Source: Cepaea nemoralis (Eukaryota; Mollusca; Gastropoda; Stylommatophora; Helicidae). From it: a stretch of 64,000 nucleotides of DNA. Position 1 is the stretch's first letter. Each line of letters begins with the position of its first letter. Both the position numbers and the translations under genes were made by a program. The notes below the pieces were generated by a model that worked only from the letters and a program-made list of their open reading frames with translations, made no database searches and was not told the origin of the DNA. The DNA lies in the NCBI GenBank assembly GCA_014155875.1, contig JACEFZ010014503.1, positions 1 through 64,000 of the forward strand, in the 5' to 3' direction. This document shows, in pieces, positions 1 through 9,993 of the stretch.

Positions 1-88
1 GGGGGGCAGAAAAAAGTTGAAAGGGAATCTAGCTCACCAAACTCAATGGATATATAAGGAAAAATAAAAATAGCAGATTTAAATAATG

Positions 89-232
89 GCAAAGCCATTC
101 CTACTGATGTCTGAGGCTATTAAAAAATACACAGAAACTAAGGAAAAATTCAGAAAGTGGCTAAAGGCAGATAAAAGACAATTTTTAGATGGCCTAGCAG
201 GAGAGGCAGAAGTAAGTAAAAAGTTAAAGTAA
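89..232 (+). mobile_element. LINE fragment, linker between endonuclease and RT
   Basis: An open stretch from ATG at 89 to TAA at 232 reads as a basic segment containing KEKFRKWLKADKRQFLDGLA. LINE proteins carry a very similar lysine-rich segment (roughly KDKRxWxxxLAxEAE) between the endonuclease and the reverse transcriptase. No endonuclease or RT motif is present, so it is a small relic. The match is by memory of the family pattern only. Confidence 0.4.
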
Positions 233-240
233 GAAACACC

Positions 241-490
241 TTTACACACCTTGAAGTAAGTTAGATATATCGTGCTAGCCCCATATTTTTATAGGCCATT
301 TGGCACTCGGTGACATGGTCTATATCATCTGGCTACCTTTGCTTCCCAGAACATTACTCGTACTTATTTTAGGCTCAGTCAACCTGGCAATACAAGTCAG
401 ATTTTAAAACATCCCCAACTCAATAAAGATTTGAACACAAGACAATCAGACTGGCAGGCACACATGCTAGCCATTTCACTACTGTAATTT
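241..490 (-). repeat. SINE-A, tRNA-derived SINE
   Basis: Read on the - strand, this starts with a tRNA-like head (A box around GGCTAGCATG, B box around GTGTTCAAATC) and ends with the body seen in many other places in the window: CTATAAAATATGGGGCTAGC followed by a GTGTAAAGG tail. Other copies are near 3.8, 5.1, 6.1, 6.4, 19.3, 27.4, 36.3, 40.3, 42.2 and 49.2 kb. The head marks it as an RNA polymerase III derived SINE. Confidence 0.6.
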
Positions 491-706
491 CCAGAACATT
501 ATTCTATGTAATAAGTGACCAAAATGTTATTGTAAAGTCCACAGAAGAGTATTGACAACAGAAAATCTTATTTCAGGACACAAACTGGCTCTTAAGTAAT
601 ATCCATTGTTGGGGTCATGGGGATCTAGCAATTTGCTCATGCACAATAGTGATTACAAAATGGTTGCCCCACTATCAACTTGCACCATGGAATACAGTGA
701 TACAGT

Positions 707-1015
707 GACATGCTAGTGAACAAAGTGTGACTAGTGCTTGACATAGAGACATACAAGAGAACAAACTGGGACTAGATCTTGATAAAGAGACATACAAGAG
801 AAAAAACTGTGACTAGTGCTTGATACAGAGACATACTAGAGAACAAACTGTTACTAGTGCTTGACACAGAGACATACTAGAGAACAAATTGTGACTAGTG
901 GTCAAATCATAGACATCTTAGTGAACAAACTGTGCCTAGTGCTTGACACAGAGACACACTTGAGAACAAACTGTGACTATTGCTCGACTACAGAGACATA
1001 GCTAGTGAACGAACT
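707..1015. repeat. Minisatellite, period about 47 bp
   Basis: Six to seven diverged copies of a unit containing GAGAACAAACTGTGACTAGT, GCTTGACACAGAGACATAC. Copies differ by several bases and small indels. Confidence 0.8.
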
Positions 1016-1128
1016 GAAGTCTGTGATACATTCAAAATGTTGGGGACTTCTCTCAAAATGAGTATTGTTGCTGCATGACAGTGTCCACTGTCATATGGCT
1101 GTATCTACAGTGGATACACTAAGTGCTT

Positions 1129-1275
1129 TGAAATTTGAAATATCAGGCATACAGTCCAGACTTGATGCCAACAGACTTTCACTTGTTTGGACCATTGAAA
1201 GAACATATGCATGGTCAGGGGTTTGCATATGACAGCGAGGTAATGAAGGTGGTGCAAAATTGTAAAACATTTTAA
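1129..1275 (+). pseudogene. mariner transposase C-terminal relic
   Basis: The frame from about 1129 reads YSPDLMPTDFHLFGPLKEHM and runs to a TAA at 1273. YSPDLxPxDFHLFGPLK is the hallmark around the third catalytic aspartate of mariner (DD34D) transposases. Nothing upstream gives the first two aspartates, so only the C-terminal part survives. Confidence 0.75.
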
Positions 1276-1384
1276 ATTTTATTCATCAAATTCCTGTTAC
1301 TTAATTACTTCATCTCATAAACAATAGAAATGGCAGTACTTTAACTAACAGAAAGTAAAGATATACTAGAATAATGAAAGAAGC

Positions 1385-2480
1385 ACTGTGAAGAAATGTA
1401 TGAAGCAATAACTAACAACCCAGATAATATGCTTGAAAGTGGAAATAGGGTTTACCGTAACCTTTATAGAAAAAGTGCAGTCCTGTATACAATCTATAGA
1501 AAGGGAAGTCACTATGCTGTGGTAATATATTAACGTGACAAATCCATTCAGGAGGAGAAGCTAGCATCAGTATCTATTATGCACTTTATGTGAAGATCAA
1601 GTGTATTTGGCCCAAAGAATGGAAGAGTTAAAACTGCATCCCTCTCACAAAGAAAGGAAATTTAAAACTGTACACTAAAAATTGTATTATACAAGTCATG
1701 CTAGCAAAATCCTTGTGTAAATCATCATGTAAGAGGAGAACTGAACATAAGAATAGTAATTACAAGAATTACTAGACAGGGCTGAGAAACTCTGTGTACA
1801 AACACTTGTACTATTCCACTATTAAGTATCCTAGAAAAATATTCTTGCATATCATCATGAAGAGGACTGAAAGTAAGTTAGAATATGAATCACAAGAATT
1901 ACAGATTTCAGATGGGGCAGAGGAACCAGGCACAATATCTTCAATATGAGAGCCATTTTTGAGAAAGCAGAAATGTACAATGTAAATAAATCTTTATATT
2001 CATTTCATGGACTACAGTCTTACAAGTTGAGAGGATCGACTTCATTGCACCGGGTTTTATCCATTATGGTTTGGTCTCTTTCTTCAGGGTGGCCTTCCGA
2101 AAGTGTTACACAAAGCACGAACTCTGTAGCTTCAGTGACGACCCCCAGGAATCTCCGAGAAAAAAGCACTCGTGAACCGAAAGGCGTAGCCTGGACTCGA
2201 ACCCACAACCTTCAGAACAAAAGGCAGACGGCTTGACCACTTCACCATGGAGACTCCTCTCATGGACTACAGTAATGCCTTCAACTGTATTCAACATCAG
2301 AAATTGTGAAGCATCATGAGAGACATGATGTTTCCAGCACATTTGATCTTGTTAATTGAAACATTATATCACAACCAACAAACAGCTGTCAGAGTAGCTA
2401 GTGACACATTAACTGATTCACTGCCAAACAAAAAGTGGGTTTGGACCAAACAGAAAATGACGACAGAAAATAAGAAGTAG
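1385..2480 (+). pseudogene. LINE reverse transcriptase relic (interrupted by SINE-B)
   Basis: Decayed RT in shifting frames. Near 1600 it reads like WPKEWK...HPSHKERKFK, then HASK near 1700, as in the first RT blocks of RTE/Nimb-like LINEs. Near 1910 it reads GRGTRHNIFNMRAIFEKA. After the SINE insertion it continues DYSNAFNCIQHQKL (about 2262 on) and AHLILLIETLYHNQQTAVRV (about 2338). These match the RT fingers and the catalytic A box (DYSKAFDCV in live copies). Stops and frameshifts make it non-functional. The FADD box is absent. Confidence 0.65.
2019..2259 (-). repeat. SINE-B, tRNA-derived, with 14-bp target duplication
   Basis: On the - strand the element opens with a tRNA-like head (GGTGAAGTGGTCAAGC as A box, GGGTTCGAGTCC as B box), followed by a body containing ACAGAGTTCGTGCTTTGTG and ending with GATAAAACCCGGTGCAATGA. 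It is flanked by exact copies of TCATGGACTACAGT at 2005-2018 and 2260-2273, the target duplication left by LINE-driven insertion. It lies inside a LINE RT relic. Confidence 0.8.
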
Positions 2481-3260
2481 GGGTATGTCACAGTAATAAT
2501 CAAAAAATGGTTGAAATGGTAGCAGCTATATTGTATTATATATCAGAATCAAAGGAGATTGCACAAGGAACACGTCAGTATTGCTACTATTGCTAGAGGT
2601 TAGAAATATCTTACAATAATATTAGATTTTCTTTAAAACAAATTGAAGACAGAGGTGAACAATTATTGAAAATTTCCACTTACCAAGGCACTACTTCATT
2701 AATCGATGATAATCCTAATTAAATTTACTGAATAATGATAAATACACCACTTTACTTCACCAATATCACAAGAACTGCTCCTTAACACTAATAAACCATA
2801 ATTACAACTTCATATTTTTAAGCACAACATTTTCACACAAAATAGAAAAAGTCAGGAACATGCAAGTCAGATTTGTACTGAGAAACAATAAAAACTCTAT
2901 TTTTTATTTAGTTATAATTATTATTCTTTTAAATTTAATTATTTAAATACTCCTCAGCTTATTTGTATTAGGCATAGCAAACTTAGGGGCACAAGTGTGA
3001 CCCATTAGAGCGAGCATAATTCGACATGATGACGAACTTTCATGGCTAGTATTGTTTTCCATTATGACCATCTGCTAAATAATTTATTTTAACTTTGAAT
3101 AACCACATTAACCACATGTTATCAGTTTAGAATCTTTCACAAAGTCCTTTAAATCTTTAAATCGTTCACTCTGCATTGAAATTGCAGAAGTTACATGAAA
3201 CAAAACAAAAAAATGATGACCCTAGCATGGTGAAATATTGTCCCTCTGCCCTAATGGGAA
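2480..3260. other. AT-rich intergenic or 5' intronic stretch
   Basis: No coding signal or clear repeat recognised. It holds mono- and dinucleotide AT-rich runs near 2890-2950. Upstream exons of the HEAT gene could hide here, but I see no convincing one. Confidence 0.5.
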
Positions 3261-3325
3261 AGCACATTTGGTGATATATTATCCATTGGCACTGAATCAG
3301 TTAAGGAGTTAATGCACTGTGCTTA
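3260..3325 (-). repeat. Fragment of interspersed repeat R5
   Basis: The stretch CATTTGGTGATATATTATCC followed by an ACTGAATCAGT motif is the reverse complement of a block seen at 19722-19803 and 20550-20630. It is the third copy of a repeat that matters because one copy overlaps the exon 6 donor. Confidence 0.5.
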
Positions 3326-3468
3326 GATTCTCTTTGTTTGATCTATGCAATGTAGAGCACTGAAGGAGATCTCTGTGTTTGCAATAAAAGTGATCCTTTA
3401 CCAAACCCAACCATAACCAGTGATGTCTGCAGTAATCTTTTCAAAATAATCTGCTGTTACTGTGGCAG

Positions 3469-3639
3469 ATGCTGTAAAAGGTTTATTGTTGCACATTTTA
3501 TTAAAAGATATTGTTCATAATAAGGATGCTGAGCAGTTGATGATCACAGCATCTTCTGAGATAAACCCCACAACCATAAAAACAGCAGACTCCAAGCAGA
3601 GGCAGAAGATCAGACAAAACCATGCACTTGTATCCATAG
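3469..3639 (+). CDS. HEAT-repeat gene, exon 1 seen (5' partial)
   Basis: The acceptor is TGTGGCAG at 3461-3468 and the donor is ATAG|GTGAGA at 3639/3640. The frame reads DAVKGLLLHILLKDIVHNKD and ends ALVSI. It enters with the last two bases of a codon and leaves with one base. The next exon supplies two bases, giving V and then LDWRGRW, so the phases agree. This part is helical and polar without an obvious HEAT signature. It is called an exon on splice signals and phase, not on a domain hit. Confidence 0.6.
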
Positions 3640-3754
3640 GTGAGACTTTTTCTGATCTATAAATGGGCTTGTCTTTTGTGTGCATATGATTGTTTTTTTT
3701 CTTCTTGGTGTTATCAAACCATGGAATGTAATGAATACTTGGATTTGAATATTT

Positions 3755-3926
3755 ACGTTGACCTGGGCTACCCAGGTCGACCTAGCCTAAAATGAGTACC
3801 AGGAAATATCTTGGGAAGTGGTGTAATGCTGGCCACATCACTCATCGAATGTTAAATGGTTTATATAAATTTGGGTCTAGCACCACATGTACAATGCACC
3901 TAAGGTTTGTAAAAGGGCCCTTTACT
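3755..3926 (+). repeat. SINE-A body, head lost
   Basis: Contains the SINE-A body in + orientation (CCTAAAATGAGTACCAGGAA, then TTTGGGTCTAGCACC and a GTAAAAGGGCCC end). The tRNA head is missing. It directly abuts the LINE-R relic. Confidence 0.55.
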
Positions 3927-4945
3927 TGCTTCATGACGGATAGGCATAGGGTCCTTCAGGCCAAATGGTGCCTGAGAGTTGCTGCAGACAGGGATCACCC
4001 GGTGCATGCAGCCATTGATATAGTCAAGGGTCATAGACAAAGACGAGGCAGGTCCTGGATGGCATAGGCAGAACTTTCTATACATCAGGTGTGTGATCTA
4101 GAGACCATCAATCGTGAAAGAGAGTGGGTTGAAGTCCGGAAGACATGACGGACTGGGACAATGTAATAATAACACTGGGTCATGATTGCAGAGAATGGGC
4201 AGCGGGCAGCACTGAATTTTAAGTGCAACAGCTGATCCAGAGCAACACACATCAAGGTGACATAGTCATCTACACCGATGGGTCAGTGGTGAGAAACAGA
4301 CGTAGTGGTGGGGCTTTATTGCAAAGGCTAATGGACGAGTCTTGAAAAAGGAGAGTCTGGCATATGAGACTACGACCTCCAGTATGAGAATGGAGGTGGA
4401 GGCAGTAACAGCGGCATTCCAATGGCTAGAAGAGACTACTGCAACACACGTAGTATTCATTATGGATTCAAAGAGTATGCTTAGTAAGGTGGAGAAAGGA
4501 ATGTTTCATGTGGAATGGCTCTCGTCGCTTCAGAGGTCACAGATTATGAGAATTGTATGGCTATTTTGCCCTGGCCATGCAAGGGTGCGGGGGAATGAAC
4601 AAGCTGATAGGCTAGCAGGGAGTGCACCTCTTGGTGGCAGATTGACTATGGACAAGGGGGAGGTGGTCAGCACTTGTGGGACCAAGTGGAGAAGGTGGAG
4701 GAACAGATTGAGAACCCATATGTGGAAAGAATGAGATTGTGGGGGATCGGCAGGGGTTCTGGAAGAATCTCAAAACTGAGAGTGAAGACCAGGAGAACTT
4801 TTAATCAGATAGCTGTGGGAACAATTAGTAGTGTGACTCTTTGCTTGCTGTTGAATGAGGGGACGGAGCATGTATGGGAATGTCCTGAGTGCAGTGATGT
4901 CGGTTCTTAACTCAACTCAACTCAACTCAACTCATTTAATGAATA
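3927..4945 (+). pseudogene. LINE-R relic: RNase H domain and C-terminus
   Basis: Frames here give IYTDGSV at about 4270, then ETTTSSMRMEVEAVTAAFQW, MDSKSMLSKVEKGM, and FCPGHARVRGNEQADRLAG (about 4564-4620). These are the four acidic or histidine motifs of the RNase H domain carried by I-clade-like LINEs. A downstream segment RRTFNQIAVGTIS and WECPECSDVGS ends the protein, followed by an (ACTCA)n tail at 4911-4936. A stop and frame change near 4340 separate the first RNase H strand from the rest, so the copy is dead. Related copies lie at 12.2 and 55.0 kb. Confidence 0.8.
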
Positions 4946-5008
4946 CACTATCAATAAGGACATTTTATCAGCTTGAGTTCTGTGAGATCTTTCAGTAACT
5001 AAAGTTAG

Positions 5009-5169
5009 AGATCCTTTTACACACCTTTGAGTGTGTTGGGTAGGCCTATATGGTGCTAGCCCCATATTTTATAGACCAATCAACATTCAGTGGAAGACGA
5101 GGTCAATATCATGGCAGCTGGCTTTACTTTCCAGAAATTTTCCTGGTACCTATTTTAAGCTGGGTTGAT
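5009..5169 (-). repeat. SINE-A fragment fused to LINE-A
   Basis: The segment holds GGTGCTAGCCCCATATTTTA and TTTCCTGGTACCTATTTTAA, the SINE-A body in reverse. It runs without a gap into LINE-A at about 5170. The same SINE/LINE junction recurs in opposite orientation at about 6312. Confidence 0.7.
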
Positions 5170-5812
5170 TTAAGAGTAAATGGGAATATTCTTCAACAAG
5201 TGAATCGGTACAATTATCTCGGAACAGTCATAACATCTGATGGGAGATGCCTTGAAGAGATTAGAACAAGAATCGCCATGGTGAAAGTAGCCTTTAGCAA
5301 GATGAAAAACATTCTGACCAATAAAAAGATGTCAATTGAAACGAGAAAAAGAGTGTTGAGGGGATACATAGAGCCTGTTCTTTTGTATGGATGTGAAACT
5401 TGGACAATGTGCAGTCAAGCTGAAAAACATCTGATGGCTGCAGAAATGTGGTTTCTGAGGAAAATGCAAAGAATACCATGGACAGACAGAAAAACCAATG
5501 ACCAAGTACTACAGGAGACAAATGAAAATCGTAAATTGATTAGAGAAATTAGACGTAGACAGTCAAAATTTTTTGGACATGTTATGAGAAGAAATGGATT
5601 GGAGAACTTAGTGACAACTGGCAAGATCGAAGGGAACAGACCAAGAGGAAGACCGAGAGGAAAATACCTGGATGGCTTGGCCACATGGCATGGATGAGAC
5701 AGGAACACTGAGCTGATCCACGATGCTGGTGATTGAGTGAAATGGCGAGTCATGACCGCCCACGCTTTCCGGCATGGAACATGATTGATTGATTGATTGA
5801 TTTAGGAGCAGG
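5170..5812 (+). mobile_element. LINE-A 3' part (RT C-terminus)
   Basis: Open from about 5170 to TGA at 5695. It reads VNGNILQQVNRYNYLGTVIT, then GYIEPVLLYGCETWTM, FFGHVMRRNGLENLVTTGKI and YLDGLATWHG. This is the thumb and C-terminal domain that follows the RT catalytic core in RTE/Nimb-like LINEs. The C-terminal stretch after the stop still reads in frame with the intact copy at 60.5 kb, so the TGA at WHG is a mutation. The tail is (ATTG)n at 5783-5800. The element is 5' truncated. Confidence 0.8.
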
Positions 5813-6027
5813 GGTCAGTTATACAAAATCTCTGCCATGTGCATGCTGTATACATTACAGATCCCACAGGTGCTGGACATTGTAAAGAGTCAGCCATATC
5901 TGGCAAGATTGCAAACATTACAAAAGTTGTACATAATAAAATGTTGCTTAAATGTGCTTTTATTTCTCTTTCATATCAGATATTTCAGATTAAATGAGGC
6001 TTTAATATGCCTGGATTCATATTAGGC

Positions 6028-6128
6028 ATGTGGTGCATCCCCATATTTTATAGACCAATCAGAACTTGATGTGTGTGTTATGTGGTTAATATCACACCAG
6101 CCATGTTTACTTCCCACAAAATTTCCTT
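6028..6128 (-). repeat. SINE-A fragment
   Basis: Contains GGTGCATCCCCATATTTTAT and CACACCAGCCATGTTTACTTC, a diverged SINE-A body in reverse. It is followed at once by an inverted LINE-A piece. Confidence 0.6.
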
Positions 6129-6312
6129 CTTTTTCTTGTTTCATTTGTCATCTTCTTATTGGTCAGAATGTTTTTCATCTTGCTAAAGGCTACTTTCACC
6201 ATGGCGATTCTTGTTCTAATCTCTTCAAGGCATCTCCCATCAGATATTATTACTGTTCTGAGATAATTGTACCGATTCACTTGTTGAAGAATATTCCCAT
6301 TTACTCTTAAAT
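6129..6312 (-). mobile_element. LINE-A fragment, inverted
   Basis: On the - strand it reads LRVNGNILQQVNRYNYLRTV, then AMVKVAFSKMKNILTNKKM, the same part of LINE-A found at 5170-5340. It ends abruptly within the ETRKR region. Confidence 0.8.
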
Positions 6313-6425
6313 CAACCCAACTTAAAATAGGTACAAGGAAAATTTCTGGAAAGTAAAGCCAGCTGCCATGATATTGACCACGTCTTCCACTGAATGTTGA
6401 TTGGTCTAAAAAATATGGGGCTAGC
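6313..6425 (+). repeat. SINE-A fragment fused to inverted LINE-A
   Basis: Holds AACTTAAAATAGGTACAAGG and AAAATATGGGGCTAGCACC, the SINE-A body in + orientation. It mirrors the SINE/LINE fusion at 5009-5340. Confidence 0.65.
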
Positions 6426-6434
6426 ACCCATATG

Positions 6435-6684
6435 AATATGAGAAGGGATATAGTCATACATCTCATTATCCTGTCACCCAGAATATAAGAAGGGATATAG
6501 CCACACTGTCTCATTATCCTATCACCTAAAATATGAGAAGGGATATAGACACACTATCTCATTATCCTGTCACCTAGAATATGAGAAGGGATATAGTCAT
6601 ACATCTCATTATCCTGTCACCTAGAATATAAGAAGGGATATAGCCACACTGTCTCATTATCCTGTCACCTAAAATATGAGAAGG
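6435..6684. repeat. Minisatellite, 47-48 bp units in a three-unit higher order
   Basis: Five full units and one partial begin at about 6435, 6482, 6530, 6578, 6625 and 6673, each containing AGAAGGGATATAG and CTCATTATCCTGTCACC. Unit 1 matches unit 4 and unit 2 matches unit 5, so the array grew by duplication of a 143-bp block. Confidence 0.85.
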
Positions 6685-6763
6685 CCTGACACTTCTTTCC
6701 TCAGCAACAATATTTGACATGGAACTACCTTTAACCTTATCTTTATTTTGAATAACATTAGAG

Positions 6764-6836
6764 GCAGGCGGGCAGGCAGGCAAGCAGGGAGAGAGGAAGG
6801 GAGAGAGGGAGGAAGGAAGGAAGGAAAAGATAAATT
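6764..6836. repeat. Purine-rich simple repeat (GGCA)n/(GGAA)n
   Basis: Runs of GGCAGGCAGGCA change to GGGAGAGAGG and then GGAAGGAAGGAA. Confidence 0.85.
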
Positions 6837-6906
6837 TTAGCCTCTGTTTGAATATTTTAAAATTACCACTAACTTAATCTTAACTTGGTTTCATTTTCTT
6901 CCATAA

Positions 6907-7035
6907 GTTCTTGACTGGCGTGGCAGATGGTTTATGAGTGGTCGGTATGCAGATAGTACCCCAGATGATCTTATCAAAGACATGGCAGATATACAGCCTC
7001 ATGTCAGACTGAAAGCAATTGGCACCCTGGCAAAG
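6907..7035 (+). CDS. HEAT-repeat gene, exon 2
   Basis: Acceptor TTCTTCCATAAG at 6906, donor AAG|GTTATG at 7035/7036 (a weak donor). The frame reads LDWRGRWFMSGRYADSTPDD, then DIQPHVRLKAIGTLAKV. The second part has the VRxxAIxxL pattern of a HEAT B helix. It enters with two bases that complete the codon left open by exon 1 and ends in phase 0, which fits exon 3. A hAT MITE relic begins only 22 bases after the donor. Confidence 0.8.
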
Positions 7036-7057
7036 GTTATGTTAAACAAATACGCAT

Positions 7058-7160
7058 CAGTGGTTCTCAATCTTTTTTGGACCATGCACCCTTTCACCAT
7101 ATTTTCAGAATGTCATTTCCCTCCCCCCTTTCCAAAATGTCATTCCCCCCTTTACACACA
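7058..7160. mobile_element. hAT MITE-1, truncated copy
   Basis: Starts CAGTGGTTCTCAATC and contains CACCATATTTTCAGAATGTC, as in the complete copies at 12585-12976 and 43782-44180. It breaks off at a C-rich run and a (TA)n tract, so only the left end remains. Confidence 0.75.
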
Positions 7161-7163
7161 CAC

Positions 7164-7164
<1 letters not shown>

Positions 7165-7241
<77 letters not shown>
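7165..7241. repeat. (TA)n microsatellite
   Basis: About 38 uninterrupted TA units between the hAT relic and the 3' tail of a LINE-A2 copy. Confidence 0.95.
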
Positions 7242-7243
<2 letters not shown>

Positions 7244-7830
7244 TCATCATTTAGTGCCGTGCTGACTGGGATAGGTGTTCATGACTCTCCACAGATCTTG
7301 GTCTTTGGCTTTCTGGATCAACTGCCGTTGATATTCCTCCATGCCACTGTCGCAATCCATCCAGCATCATTTCTCGTGATCTGCCTCTGCCTCTCTTACC
7401 CTCGATTTTTCCAGTTGTCACGATATTCTCCAGCGCCTTTCTTCTCATAACATGATCCAAAAAAGCTGTTTGTCTCTTTCTTATTGTTGTATATAATGTT
7501 TTAGTTTCGTTAGCTTTTTTAAGGCATTTGTTGTTAGTTACTTTGGCAGTCCAAGGATTTTGCAACATTCGTCTAAGGAACCACATCTCTGTTGCTTCCA
7601 ATCTCTTCCTAATTTGTTCATTTATATTCCAAGATTCACAGCCATACAGCAAAACAGGTTCTATATAGCTCTTCAGCACTCTCTTTCTTACATTCAATGA
7701 TAGTGACTTAATGCATAAGATATTCTTCATTTTCTGAAATGCAGCCTTTGCTTGCTCTATTCTGCTCTTGATCTCTGTTGTGCGTCTTCCATCTGATGTT
7801 ATAAATGTCATTCCAGATCTTGGTTCGTAA
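7242..7830 (-). mobile_element. LINE-A2 3' part (RT C-terminus)
   Basis: One open frame on the - strand from about 7830 to 7251. It reads ITSDGRRTTEIKSRIEQAKA, SYIEPVLLYGCESWN, MRRKALENIVTTGKIEGKRG and LDGLRQWHGG, ending with a (GAT)n/(TA)n tail. It is the C-terminal part of an RT protein related to but distinct from LINE-A. It is 5' truncated and sits against the Tigger relic. Confidence 0.8.
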
Positions 7831-7835
7831 CCCAA

Positions 7836-8355
7836 AACATTGAAATCAATGAGATAGAGACAATCTGTTTCAAGATAAAAGAATCATTCTTTTTTATTAA
7901 CATCCGTTCGTTTACCTGACTAAACGCAAAGAATACGCATACTTCACGTATTAAATAAAGAGAAAGAAAACAACCAAATAAATTAAATGTAAAATAAAAA
8001 AAGATTGAGTCTATCTTTCTTACCAAGAAAACGATCATGGGAAATTTGTCACTTTCTTTGCTATTCTGAATCATTAGTTTCAGGAGTTTCTTGGCAGCCA
8101 ACTGAGAATCTTTCTGCACCAAGAAACTATCAATGGAAATTTGTTGTTTCCTTTGCTGGAGAATCTTTCTTAAGTGGGCCATCGCGTTATCATTCATCAG
8201 GTTTACTGCCCTGTTAGCAACAAGTTTGTTTGGATGATGGTTCACAATAAAGTCTTCGACGTCTGCCCACTTGCTGCAAATTTCTTTAAACCTGGCAGTT
8301 GAAACATCGCAATTAAAGACTTGTTGTAGAACGTAATCTTCCTCTTAGATAATCT
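7836..8355 (-). pseudogene. Tigger/pogo-like transposase, C-terminal part
   Basis: On the - strand the piece next to the array reads KKFDKII-stop-EEDYVLQQVFNCD, which matches the DDE catalytic start of Tigger (PQQVFNxDETGLFW). It then jumps directly to the C-terminal region: FKEICSKWADVEDFI, NHHPNKLVANRAVNLMNDNA, LRKILQQRKQQISIDSFLVQ. The whole DDE core after the first aspartate is missing, so this is an internal deletion derivative. The N-terminal side continues beyond the array at 9994-10135. Confidence 0.7.
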
Positions 8356-8366
8356 TATCAAATTTC

Positions 8367-9982
8367 TTAATTATGTGGTTGTTTCGGGATTTGAAATTTA
8401 AATATTGAGCACAACCCACTACTGGCAACGCCGATCGCATTCTGGTATGAACCTAAGGCCTATCCACGTCAATATGGAAGCACTATACTCGAGTTTGGCC
8501 TCATTTGAGCTCGTCAGTAGTGCATATCCCTGACCGGATCCGGAAACAGTCCCGGATCACGTGTGTGAAGCGGGTGTGTAACCACGCGGCACACACTGGA
8601 CACACCAAATTATCACAACAGATAATCACAACGCTACCCATCGTAGGCTATGCTCAAGATTGCCCAATCGCCGCGACCGACGTCCGTCAATCAATGCGAC
8701 CCGAACGATCAGGACTTCTCACTGGCAAGGAACACCAGGCCTCCTAAATCCAGTGAGCAATAATCAATTGATTATGTGGTTGTTTCGGGATTTGAAATTT
8801 AAATATTGAGCACAACCCACTACTGGCAACGCCGATCGCATTCTGGTATGAACCTAAGGCCTATCCACGTCAATATGGAAGCACTATACTCGAGTTTCGC
8901 CCTCATTTGAGCTCGTCAGTATAGCCTACGATGGGTAGCGTTGTGATTATCTGTTGTGATAATTTGGTGTGTCCAGTGTGTGCCGCGTGGTTACACACCC
9001 GCTTCACACACATGATCCGGGGCTGTTTCCGGATCCGGTCAGGGATATGCACTACTGACGAGCTCAAATGAGGGCGAAACTCGAGTATAGTGCTTCCATA
9101 TTGACGTGGATAGGCCTTAGGTTCATACCAGAATGCGATCGGCGTTGCCAGTAGTGGGTTGTGCTCAATATTTAAATTTCAAATCCCGAAACAACCACAT
9201 AATCAATTGATTATTGCTCACTGGATTTAGGAGGCCTGGTGTTCCTTGCCAGTGAGAAGTCATGATCGTTCGAGTCCCATCGATTGACGGACGTCGGTCG
9301 CGGCGATTGGGAAATCTTGAGCATAGCCTACGATGGGTAGCGTTGTGATATTCTGTTGTGATAATTTGGTGTGTCCAGTGTGTGCCGCGTGGTTACACAC
9401 CCGCTTCACACGCGTGATCCGGGACTGTTTCCGGATTCGGTCAGGGATATGCACTACTGACGAGCTCAAATGAGGGCGAAACTCGAGTATAGGCTTCCAT
9501 ATTGACGTGGATAGGCCTTAGGTTCATACCAGAATGCGATCGGCGTTGCCAGTAGTGGGCTGTGCTCAATATTTAAATTTCAAATCCCGAAACAACCACA
9601 TAATCAATTGATTATTGCTCACTGGATTTAGGAGGCCTGGTGTTCCTTGCCAGTGAGAAGTCCTGATCGTTTCGGGTCCCATCGATTGACGGACGTCGGT
9701 CGCGGCGATTGGGCAATCTTGAGCATAGCCTACGATGGGTAGCGTTGTGATTATTCTGTTGTGATAATTTGGTGTGTCCAGTGTGTGCCGCATGGTTACA
9801 CACCCGCTTCACACACGTGATCCGGGACTGTTTCCGGATCCGGTCAGGGATATGCACTACTGACGAGCTCAAATGAGGGCGAAACTCGAGTATAGTGCTT
9901 CCATATTGACGTGGATAGGCCTTAGGTTCATACCAGAATGCGATCGGCGTTGCCAGTAGTGGGTTGTGCTCAATATTTAAAT
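8367..9982. mobile_element. Palindromic array of about 400-bp units inserted in Tigger
   Basis: Five units share one sequence. Copy 1 (8370-8770) and copy 2 (8771 to about 8920, truncated) are in + orientation. Copy 3 (about 8921-9202, truncated), copy 4 (9203-9602) and copy 5 (9604-9982) are inverted. Units join at AATAATCAATTGATTAT. The + to - switch at about 8920 lacks the middle of the unit. The whole block is flanked by TATCAAATTTC at 8356-8366 and 9983-9993. Small open frames inside (for example IPDRIRKQSRIT) recur in all units and look incidental. No transposase, tRNA head or LINE motif is visible. Confidence 0.8.
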
Positions 9983-9993
9983 TATCAAATTTC

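Noticed and set aside
3792..4067. 91-codon frame starting MSTRKYLGKW as a gene
   Set aside because: The first half is SINE-A and the second half is the LINE-R relic.
6435..6684. CRISPR-like array (regular 47-48 bp spacing)
   Set aside because: The whole unit is repeated, with no unique spacers, and the genome is eukaryotic. The same holds for the arrays at 10.1 and 11.5 kb.
8505..8747. Open frame IPDRIRKQSRIT... repeated at 9260-9469 and 9566-9793
   Set aside because: It follows the 400-bp unit in each copy but shows no domain, and the copies break the frame at different points.
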